Of a stretch of DNA of 64,000 nucleotides, positions 33,425-45,000 are shown piece by piece. The notes beneath the pieces are model-generated. The model searched no databases. It had not been told where the DNA came from and was given only the letters and a program-made list of their open reading frames with translations. A program made the translations under genes and the position numbers. This DNA comes from Dipylidium caninum (lineage: Eukaryota; Platyhelminthes; Cestoda; Cyclophyllidea; Dipylidiidae). How positions within the stretch are numbered: position 1 is the stretch's first letter; every line of letters starts with the position of its first letter. The stretch spans positions 62,001 to 126,000 of the forward strand of contig QEYB01000047.1 in NCBI GenBank assembly GCA_017562135.1, read 5' to 3'.

Positions 33425-36371
33425 ACGGTTTCTAGCACCATTTTATACTTCTGTTCATTTATACTGCTTATCCTACCGTTCTTTCAAAAACTTATATGTC
33501 AAAGCTGTGCCAGTAAATCGTCCAATACCTACTTAAACAAGCAAGAAAGCAAGCTTATACTCAAAGTTGTTTCCAAATACTGTGCTTCGTAACTTCATAA
33601 ATTTTCTGCCTCCACCAATGCCTCTGAATGTGGACTAACCTCTTTAAAGGAAAAGGGCTCTCGTGTTTAGTCTCCTGCTCTTCAGGTGTGAGCGTGTATA
33701 CACGCGCTTACCACACGCATAACCTCTGTGGTTTTTCTTTCCGCGCTTTAATGATTACTAATGTGTCGTTATTCTTATGTTCGACGCAGAATATATAGTA
33801 AATACTATACCCGCTTCTCTCCTCAGTGTGTCTGGTTCAATCATTGCTCATGGTCACCAAAAATTTCTTATGGTTTTATATCTTTTTGAGGATTTTAAGA
33901 AAAACGTTGCTTTTATCATATCACCACAGAATTATTGCCCTTTCTGAGTACATGCACTATTGGATTGGTTTTCATGTCATTCATCAATACTTAATAAAAA
34001 GGCTGCTTTTTAGTTGAGTTTTCTAGCCAAACTTACACTCAGCCCTGTAACGTATGAATGCTGAAATACGGTTAAATGTCGTAAAGGAAAAGTGCCTTCG
34101 CCAAGTTCTATAGCTATCCGAAGTCTGTATGACACGAGTATGCGGGTACTGCGAAATGACCTTGCAGTAGTAACAATCGTGAATAAGAGGCAAAAGTTTT
34201 TACTTCAAAATGACTAGTAACGACATATTCCTGACTTTTTGAATTGAAAATGATGTTCTTGAAGGAGTGAAATACCATTTATAGGAAGTCTACAAATAGG
34301 CCTAGGGGATCCAATGTTTGAATATATGCGTTGAAAAATCACAGGGAAAGGAAGTAAATTAAGTTGCGTCACGGACGTGTAGTCGTAAACGTACTCAAAT
34401 TTAATAAAGTTAACGATCCCATGGAGGTTAGTGAAAGATGTCACGCAGCTTGGCCAGTACGTATTAGACTTACGCGATTATCGTTATTTAACAGTCTTAA
34501 ACTTGGCAAATTTCATCTTTTCGTTTTGTCGTCGTATTTGTATGATATAAGAGTGGGACTCTTTGATCTGCCTTTTGATAAAATCGTTACAGGAACAAGT
34601 GGTCGGGTTCTATGGAAAATTCCATTGTCCCCCGAAACATCTCAAACCAGGAAGGTGGGACTTGGAATTGGTTTCGTTTGACATTTATTTCCATTCCACA
34701 AGGTCACACCCATATAGTCGTGTTTACACTTAATCGCAGTTGTAATTAATGTCCTCCGCAATGATAATACTTCCACTGTACAAACTATCCAATTTTAAAA
34801 GAATATCACGACCACTTATAGACAAAGAGCCTCTTAGATTTATCTCAGCTAACAGTGTAGACTGGAAACCTGTACCCACTACTGCCTAACTCAAATCAGT
34901 AACCAATGGAGACGGCGGACCCTTATTTGAATCGTCAATGTCATGTCAATAGGGAATTCTAAATCGCCAAAACTACGGCCTCACATCACTGTATACTTCG
35001 ACTTCGGTGAGATTCTTTTTGCGACACATGTACGCCTCCAGGCAAATGGTTTACACTACACCTGGGAAAGGTCTTGTGCTTGCGTCGTAGTTATCCGCTA
35101 CGCTTTTGTGCGCTTTAAATATTTCTTTATCGGGTAGTTTAGGCGCTTCCGGTTTTCTGTCGGGCATACCCACTGTTTGTTACTATTTATGGTATTGGCA
35201 TATATTGGTATGAGGAGCGTCTTGGAATCGCGCGCTGAAGGTATAAAGCATTACTTTTTGCTAAAAATTGTCTCGTGGAAGCCTTTCTCTCCATTTTGTG
35301 AAATCACCACATTCTGTATCCACTTTCCCTAAATATTTATCAACAATCTTTAAACTAACTTTAAAAAAGTCTCCGACCAAAGTGAAGTACTCCCTTGTTA
35401 AGCTACATGTTTTTGCGGCTAAGTCGACACTTAACCAACAGTCAGCACAGGAGTGACGCGTCCTCGGGTAATTCCAGAAATCAGAGGATGTGAGATTTTG
35501 ATAGTAGGCTGATTCATGCCTACTTGCCCAACTTTTCTTATGGTGCCTTTGGTCGTTGACTTCGAAAAAAAGTGAGAGGGATTTGAAATGGGATGCATCT
35601 CTGCCAAAAGCTAATCAGCACCACTATGGCAGTCGGTAGTCCGACCTTCAACAAAGTTACCGCAGTGCACACACTTAAGACGAGGATTATTCCAGGTCCG
35701 AACGCGACCTTGAACATTGTCAATTGTAGCATATTTCTCCGTTAGGCCATTCTCTGCTGCCATATTTGCACCTCGCATATCACTACTCCTCTCCTTCCTC
35801 ATAGGATGTCATTCCTTTTACCATTTTTCCATCTATCAACTGTCAAGAATTAAAGAAAACGTTGCCTCTCCCAGTTCCTCAACTCCTGATTGGGTTGACG
35901 GGAGTAGAGAAAACCCATCAGATCCACTTTTCATTATCTTCATTCAATTCCACTGGGATGGTTATCTATTAAGTCGAAATAAAGTATATTAGAACCAGTC
36001 AAGGGAGTAGCCTCCCAAGTCCATCCAGAGGACGACCTTGATGGTAGTCAGGAGAAGGAGACAGTGTAAATTAATCCGGTTTTACGTGTGGCGTCTCGTT
36101 GCAGTGTGCAGGCATGTAGTAGGGCGGCAGAATGGAATAGGCGTTTATTACTGAGGCGAAGAAACGCCTAGCGGACGAAATTGTCCAAAGGCTAGGCCAT
36201 TAGACCGGACCGACGGGATCGAAAGTCGGCAGACCCTAGCTAGAGCCTAAAAGTGCTACATGGAGATTAGGATGTGGGGAGAAAGAGATGGAGCTTCAAT
36301 TCGGCCCAAATGATGGACGCCTGTGTTGTTTTTTCAGTTTACATAAACAGAGCACCATTAGTTGTGAGAGG

Positions 36372-36387
36372 GTGTGTGTGTGTGTGA
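36372..36387. repeat. (GT)8 microsatellite
   Basis: A perfect GT dinucleotide run in the gene-poor interval. Unremarkable except as a marker. Confidence 0.9.
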
Positions 36388-37402
36388 CACGTTTGTGCAG
36401 ACGTCGGTTAATGGAAGAAGGCAAAAGGCGAACGAAATCGGGGGAATGCGGATCTGAAGTGTGTCCAATGGGTCAAAGTGGCAAATCCACTTGAACATAT
36501 GTACCTTTGCACAAAAAATTAATACTACATGCGGTTGACGAAAAATTACTTTTTAACTTAGGCATTTCATCATGTGAACTCTCCACCACTTCTGCCTCCT
36601 CCTCGGGAGTGGGCGACTGTTCATGCTGATAGTATGAACCGTGCTACTTTGTCACAACCACAAAATGGCTGCCCCCCAAGATCCCAGACCTCGAACATAT
36701 CATCTACAAAATGCATTGCAACTACTGCAACTCATGACTCCATCGGATCCGTTACTTGCCAACCTCTCAATTTAAATTAGCTGAATTTACGTGACGATTA
36801 CTTCAGTTAGATTATCGCTTTCCTTCCCTTGCCCGTTCTATCCTACGATATACAGCGCGCCCTGTAAGCACCCTTCAATACTCTCCTGCTCCGTCTGACC
36901 GTCTACCTAATTAGTATGAAGCGCGGTCATCCGTTAATATCTCAAATTTAAATATTTGTGGTAGCTAACTTTTGTTTTGACCGAATTGGACTATACAACC
37001 ACCGTCTTTTTGTCTCTCACTCTGATATTTCGTCTCCTTTAAGCCCAAACAGAAGTCCTCCCGGTATAGGGGCAGGGGGGGGAATGAAAGAGGCTTGTTT
37101 AAAGTCGCTTGACTGAGTGGAATGATGATAGGAACAATTAATTCTAAGGTGCATTACTTTTATGCTTTTAGGAAAAGTGTAGGAGGAGGCGGAGACGGTA
37201 ATGGCGATGGGCACGAAATGCCCGCCTCAAAACGGTGGTAGTCCTCCTCTCGTGTCCTACGCTGCTACATTTGCTGCGAGTGAAGGAAAGCCTTGCATCG
37301 ACAATACCGACGAGTAATGCCTTTGCAGATGGGCAAGAACCGGTTTATCCCCGTCTTCCCCCTTTTCCCTCTGTGTGCGGGCGGAGGCGAGAAGGGGAAG
37401 GG

Positions 37403-37420
37403 AGGCAGGCAGGCAGGCAG
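37403..37420. repeat. (AGGC)n tetranucleotide repeat
   Basis: About four and a half copies of AGGC within a G-rich stretch. Confidence 0.85.
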
Positions 37421-38471
37421 GTCGGTAGGAGTTAGATTAATAAAGCAAATTGAGGGGCAAATTCTGTTTCCGGTCTCAACTTGTCTTCCTCTCCATGGCT
37501 ACTTTATTGGGCGATAAATGTATTCCAATTGTCAGTAGGTTGGTATGGTGTCAGTATTTTGCATCGTTTGCGTGTATATTTCTGAAGGGGGTGAGGAATG
37601 GGGGCTGGGGAGGAAGTTGAGAGCTAGGGGGAATGGAGTTGTGTGCAGCAATAGCCTTGATATGCCACCCAGATAACGCCCTATTGTCGCTCTTATTGCT
37701 TATGGTATTCCTGTCAAAATACTACTTTCGCTGGGCATTCATTAGTGGGTTGATTTGATATTTAACTCGTTAAAATATACTGCCCTCATCCACCCTCCCG
37801 CTCCTTCCACCCCTCCTCTACTTCCCCCATTTAACCACACTTTCCTCTCAGCCAACTTCCGTGAGTTGGTAAAACTCGGTGGACGGAGGTTCGTTACGTC
37901 CTTGGTAAGGGCTTACGAGGCAACAGCTTATCGAGAGATGTAACGAAGGTGGGACTGAGATTACCTTAAACTGCCTTACAACCTCCCGTAATGAAGACAA
38001 ATGGACCTCGAACATTATTAAATCATCCAAAGGGGAAATGGTATTTTGACCTCCTTACGGTTATCCGCGTAGTCACAACTTTCCGAAAACAAGCATTATT
38101 AGGCCGGCCTTAAACTCAAATGAGTTGCACTTATTATTGCTATTATGACGGAACATAGTTTGAAGAGGACCCCAAAGTCAGGCGCTGCGATCTCGCTTGC
38201 TTCCGCTCCCACTCCACCCTCGTCTCCTGGACGATTTTAACCCTGTGGAACAGCCATTCCAAATCCTAGTCCTCTGTGCTTAAATAGCCGTTATCGCGTT
38301 TTTTCCTCTTTCATTCTCTTTTTTACAGGTTAACCTGACGTTCACTTCTGGTGCATAATTCCAGCCATGTTAGTGAGTCATCTGGTGATACTGAAACGAT
38401 GGTAAATATACTGTCCCATCAGACCAAAATATTTACTCCTCCATTAGCAAGATATTGCCGTCCTCTTAGAG

Positions 38472-38496
38472 ACACACACACACACACACACACACA
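38472..38496. repeat. (CA)12 microsatellite
   Basis: A perfect CA dinucleotide run of about 25 bases, 5' of the CNG channel gene. Confidence 0.95.
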
Positions 38497-39000
38497 TTCT
38501 GATAGATAGGCATATAGACAAACATAATGGCAGTTAGTATTTTTAGTCTTCGGATAAAAGGTGTATATCTCTCTTGCCCAATTGCCAACAGAAGTAGACG
38601 AATTCTTCTCCTTCTGTCATCTTGAGGGTGGTTAGACCTAGTAAGTAGGATCATCGAGATGGGGGGGACTACTCTATGTCCGAGAGAATAGAAGTGAAAG
38701 GATAAATAGAGGAGCATCTGGTGCATTATCAAAGGCCTCGTTACTGTGGCAGTGTGAGAAGGGCTTGCCTATAATTGAATTAATATAATTATGTCTTTAG
38801 TTATATGGCAATTTCAAGCTTTAAATATCAATTGAACACACGCAAGGATGCTGTGTGGCTATTGGTGCGACATCTGACCAATCAGAAGTGGGGGGGAAAT
38901 GCATTCACTCTATGACGCTCCGAGGCGACAGAGGCAGCCGTGGTAGTGGTAGAAGTGGCAGAAGTATAAGCACAAGGCCGTGGCGCAGATCCACCGGCCT

Positions 39001-42000
39001 ATGCCTTCACATCCCGTTCAAACATCGCAGGGCATTCCAGCGTTAGGTGCAAACACGGCACTAAGTAATTTCAAGGAGACATCCTCGTGCTTACGTCTCA
39101 ACGTCATCTTGCCCCGGCAGTCCTCAAATGACACCAGTTCCGACACCAACCTCGGTGGTAGAGGTGATGTTGATAGTGGTGGAGGTGATGGCAGCGGCGA
39201 CGTCGCTACGGGTCTGCGACCTGCAATGAGTGATCACAGACTCACGGGCGCCCTCCAACATGCTGGTGTTCGATGGCACAGCTATAGTGGCGTACCGCAG
39301 GTCAGTCTCTTTGATGAAGAAGTCAAAAATTCCTCTCCAGCACCCTCAAAGATCAGTCATCACGGTGATCCCCCATTAAATGCGTCGGGAGAGGAGCGTG
39401 TGAGGTTGCTGAGGAGTATTGAAAAGCCTTCCAATAAGGCCATTTTTATGGTAACTCCAGACGGCAATTTCATATTTTTCTGGTCGTGGATAATTTGCAT
39501 GGTTTGCCTTTACAATATGTGGATCATTCCTTACCGCTTCGCATTCGACGAAGTCAAAACTGCGACCGCCACCTTGTGGTTCCCCTTGGACTACTTTGCT
39601 GACTTGCTTTATTTCCTCGACCTCCTCTTAGGCTTCGTATGGCGTATTTTGAAAATGGCATCCTTCAGAGAGATCCCCATAAGGCCCGACGCCATTACAT
39701 CAATTCGACTCACTTTTATCTCAACTGTTTGTGCATTTTGCCTTTGGACTTATTGTACATTTCCATAGGCTTCATTTCTCTTCTGCGTATTCCGCGTTTC
39801 TTCAAAATGTATAAACTCCTTGAATGCAGTGATATGGCTCAACGACGCACTGTTCATCCCAACGCTTTTCGTGCTCTCACCTGGGTCGTCTTTACCCTCA
39901 CTGGGGTGCATTGGAATGTTTGTTTCTTCCAGTGTATAATGAAATCTCTAAATTCGGCCTCTAACTCCACGCACGATGCCTTGGAGACTTACCTACAGTC
40001 CACCTACAACAGTTTGCTCTGTCTAACCCTTCGACAAGAACTTCAACTTGAAGGGATTAGTAGTGTTCGACATCTCTACGCTTTCCTGATATTCGAAGGA
40101 TTGATCGGAATTGCTATTATCACATTTCTTATTGCAAATGTGAATATGCTAGTTACGACTATCCACGTCAATGAAAACAAGTTTCGACGTAAGTTTTGAT
40201 TAATTAATCAGCATAGATTTACACCTTGATAATAACGCGACAGAAATAGACCGCCTTAATTTGACTTATATGCGTCATTTTTCAAAATTTGGTCACTTCT
40301 AACATGACCTGCATTGTACGTCTTTTTCGGCAAATGTTGCCTCTTCCTCCTCCTCGCCCTCCCTCTTCGTGCTCCTCCTAATGGGGCAACAGGACGAATT
40401 GGCGCCAGCACAAGAGAGGCGCTTTGAATTAATAGACGAGTCTTGTCGGGGGCTGAGGGGAATTTTCACGCCGTAGACAATTTAAAACGCCACCATGTCT
40501 GGTTGAAAGGTTGGTGAACTTAAGGGTAGGGGGCTGAGGGGAGAGTTTTCAGACCCTCTCTACTCGCCTCCACCCTTTCGCCTCTCTCCCCTTCCTACAG
40601 TGTTGGACCCCAGTTGCAAATTGTAATAGCTAACCATTTGGCCAAGTGTCCGTTCCCTTGTCCTCATCCTTTTCATCCTAATTGAGGGCTCAAGAATTGC
40701 AATAGATGTGTTTCGGGATAATGTGCGAGAGAAATCAAAATAGCAGCCATCTTCTGAATTATATTAATGGTAATATAAGAAAATCTGTGGGAAAAAGTGA
40801 TTTCACAGAGGGTAATTTTTAACACCGTTACACACCTTCCTCATTTCTATTTTGTTTCGCTTCCACAGAATCCTCAATATGACGCGCGAAAGAGCATAAA
40901 TTAAGACAAGAGATGCTGCTTGATAGTGCAGATTTAAACAGACCACTTGTCCATCCTGCGTTTACACCGGGATTAAACAACATAATGAGGAAATTATGCA
41001 CAAATATCACGTCTTTAAAGGCGTGACTGTGTCATGGCAGGCTCAATAAGCCACCCACGACATTGTCTCGCCTCGCAGCCTTGACAAATTCGCTGCCCTT
41101 TCTCATTAACCTTGAAGTTTGGATGTGGGGTGGGGCGTAGGCAGTGGCGGTATCGGGGAGGAGGAGGGGGGGGGAGAGGGACGAGGCGCGACGTCTATCC
41201 GTTCTACCATCTGACTTAGACACACACATAATCAGGAGATACATTCACCATCTTCGGAAGTGCCAAAGGTGGGAAAGGGTGAGAGGATGAACGCCACTTT
41301 CACTCCACGCTTCCGACTAACTGGCAAACTAAGACGATGTTTCCGGTGGCTGATGCTCCCGATGAGCAGTACATTGCTTTTAATATAAGTGCAAACATTA
41401 AAAGGGAAAAAGGACAGATCGAGGAGAGGTTTTGAAAAAAACAATGTTAAGCTTACTTTTTGATATTCCAATCTACTAATGGGCTAGTGAATTAATTAAT
41501 TATCCAGACGCGAGTGAATCGAGAGGAAAATAGTATGTCCGAATGTTTTTTTTGTCCATGGATCATTTTTAAAACGAATTTGATTAAATAAAATTCAGTG
41601 TCTTACTATACCATTGTTTAGAATTGACGGACATTGCCATGATGTGTTAAAACAAAAAAGTGAGATTTGAGACTCGCCTTCTGCTCCTGCGGTTCACTGC
41701 CACGATTTCAGGTGAATGTAGAGCAAATCGACGCGAGGTTGGGCAGAGTTCGCTCAACGAAATCTGGAGGCAGGGAAAACCTCGCGGGGTAATCAAGACT
41801 ACATTAACTCACCGCCACAGATTCTGCAGTATGATGTTATTTGATCATCGAGTATATTACACTTAAAGTCACGTGATTTCTGCAATTTTTTTCGTCAACT
41901 CAACCAGAAGACTCACTTATTGTCCCAGCATGCTGCCCTCGCATAATCTTAAGGGTAACCATCTCCGTCCTTCCCACCAGTCGACGAGGGGTGTGCGATG

Positions 42001-45000
42001 CCAGAGAATGCGAAAAGCAAAATAAAATGTCTCGTAGCTCCATCGTACCCCTTCCACTCGCAGGAGGATGGCGGTTGATTGTGTCAATCGATGCGGTCAC
42101 CCACTGTCAAAACACGCCTTTATGACGGCAAAAAAATATATCGTTTTGGGGGACTTCATTTTCTGTCACTTCTGACATTAAAACTGTTTGAGGTACTTTT
42201 TTCTGCTTAGGGGACGTGGAGAAACGCGACAAAGTGAAATTATCACCTTCTTGTTTGGTCGAATCATGGAAAACATTCTGTTTGGTGTTGGAACTTAGCA
42301 GGAAGTTGATGTTGTGTTGTCTACGTTAAGGGCTGTGGCACCCTGAGCGCCGCTTCCGATGACCTTAAAACTTGGGAGAAAATGTTTATCATTAGAATGC
42401 TGAGCGCCTGGAAGGAAAGAAATACAAGACACCGTGACATCAAAACATGGCCCAGAAAGAGGTGGGGTAAGGCGGAGGGGAGGGGATGACAACGGGAAAG
42501 TGACATTTTGATGGCATAAAAAGGGATTAGTGGTAAAAAAACGAAACTCCTCCTGGTTACTTGTTCATCTCCACCAGCCTGACTATGTAGGTAGATGCTA
42601 AAATTTCGTTATCACCACCACCCCTGGCATCGGTACAACAACGCACCTCAAACTACATCGAGTGAACAAAGCTTAAACAACACACATTTAAGGAGTCTTT
42701 TGTTCAAGACATCATTACAGTCAATCATTTTATGCGCTAGTTCAGTTGTCGCCTCATTCAAGTACATTTAATGCTGTCTCCATTAATCTGCGTCATTTGC
42801 GAATTGCATTGCCGTCGCATTTGCCCCGCCCCGCCCCAATCCCCCCCTTCGAAGACCGCCACAAGCCGAGAACAGTGATGCCACGTGTCCCGATCCAACC
42901 GATTAGCCAACTTGAGATTTCACATTTATGAAGTGGATTGAGCCGATTTAGGAAATAAGATACAGAGGAACGCTAGATGGACATAAAATTCTCTTAATCG
43001 AACATTTAATATTGTTACGAAAGGTATTCAGCATTGAGGTAGACTTTACAGTACTTAGACAATCCTCTGAGGCAATGGCCGTGACAATCTCGCACAGTCG
43101 GGTCACCAGAAGGTGAAGGAACGCCTCCTACATTCAAGACGCTTACGCCGTGTGAGATAGTTAAAATGACCATAAATTAGACACATGAATGACCGTTTCA
43201 AGGTGGTAAAGAGAATATCGCTTTGTTTTAGGTCAACTTGCCGAAGTTCGGATGTATCTGGTCAGGCGCAAGGCTCCAGAAGCATTGAAAAGGCGAGTAG
43301 TATGCTGGTTCGACTATCTCTGGCGTCAGAGTCACATTCCGGATGAGCGGAGAGTATTTAAGCACCTGCCAGATCGTTTAAAGGCCGAGGTAGCCATTCA
43401 CGTGCATTTAGATATGCTGAAGCGTGTAGATATGTTCCAGGACACTGAGGAGGGATTTCTTCTCGACCTCGTTCTTCGTCTTCGGCCCGTCCTCTTCTCT
43501 CCTGGAGATTTTGTCTGCCGAAAAGGTTTGTCCTCTCACCTCATACAGAGCCTCCTCGCCTTCTGCCAAGACGCGTGTCATCGTTTGCACTCAATTACTC
43601 TGTCTACACACACTGCTACAAGAGGTGAAATTTCTCTGTTAAAATCGACATTTTATCCGTGGGTGTAGGCTACCAAGGGAATGAAAGAGGCCAATTTACG
43701 GATTCTACGGGTGATCTGTACACACACAGTCCACCTATTCCCTGTCACTCCTTATGCCAATCAGAATGCGGAGTTGATGTTAATGTCAAGTCCAAGTTAG
43801 TAAAAGGTAAATCATCATCATTAGTGATACAATGGGGAGAGCAACTAATTGGCGAATCTTGCGTCATGCACTGCCGCTCGAATTGGCAGTCGTTTAGTGG
43901 AGCACTTTGTTGAGTAGATCCGACTAAAAAACTCACTAAACCCGATTTTGATATGATATTTGTTGTAGCACTGGAAAAGACTGGCACTGGTAACAATTAA
44001 CAACTAATTAAATGGAAGGCGTATCCACAACTAAATCTAAGTATGATTTCACCGGATGGCAGCTAGTGTCCATCACTTGTGCGCACATTTTTCATTTTAC
44101 TTAACAGTGCGCGACTCCTGTTCCAGTCACTCGCCTTTACTGTCCCGTTAATTACTTGTGACGGAGTGAGACATTCGAGGGGCCGGGAAGGTTAAATCGC
44201 TTCTTAGCTTATTTAAATTTGTAACACCTAGATGATGCAGTAAAAATTACGTGGTTACGAATGCGCTGGAATTGTAATATGAAAATTATTTTGCATTTTT
44301 ACCCTTTTTAAATAACCTTCTCCTCCATGCTCTTTTTTCAGGGGGAGTATTTTTCCGTGTATGTGTTGTTGTTTCATTAAAGTCGCATCTAAGTTAATTT
44401 GACAATACCAGAGGAACAATAAGTCTAATTAAACATGCCCTTTGATTTCATCCGTCCTTTAGAATATAAACTCTAAATACATTGTTAATCCACCCTGAAT
44501 TTTTACAACTTCAGATTGGGGAAGTAAAAAGCAGATGTGTAATTCGTTTACTGCAAAAATTCTATAGAACGCGGGGGGAGGGGAGGGTTTATCAGAACTG
44601 CTGCATTTGAAATGATTTTACGTAGCTATGCACACACTTTCTCCCAGTAGTTACTAAAAGGTAACCGATTATGGGCCTGGCGCAACCGGTGTAGGGTGGC
44701 GCCACCATCCACGAATATCACAAAGGTGTAGGTCATAATTTCGTCTCCCCTGGTTTATTTAACCTTAGGAACACCGCCAATGTTACGGTGCGTCAAACGT
44801 CTCGCAAATGAACTTAGGACCAATCGGTACACATTACCTCCTCTCATGTTTCCTCACTGCCCCGTAGTCCCTTCAATATAAGAACGCGTTTGAACCTCCT
44901 CAGAATGTGGTTTTTGGGAGAGGCAATATTTTTGAAAAGGCCTGGAATAGTAGTGAAACGCCACATCAAAGAGGTCAATCTACAAAGTTCTAAAGAAGTA

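Larger units (their letters stand above)
33425..39000. other. Gene-poor 5.6 kb interval
   Basis: No supported gene. It contains several pyrimidine-rich and G-rich patches (for example about 37370-37425 and 37580-37620) and short microsatellites. The open frames at 34364-34681 and 35717-35992 have no domain or splice support. The 5' part of the CNG channel gene (UTR or further N-terminal exons) could start in the right end of this interval. Confidence 0.4.

Noticed and set aside
34364..34681. 105-codon + strand frame in the gene-poor interval
   Set aside because: Non-ATG start, no recognised motif and no flanking splice signals that would chain it to other segments.
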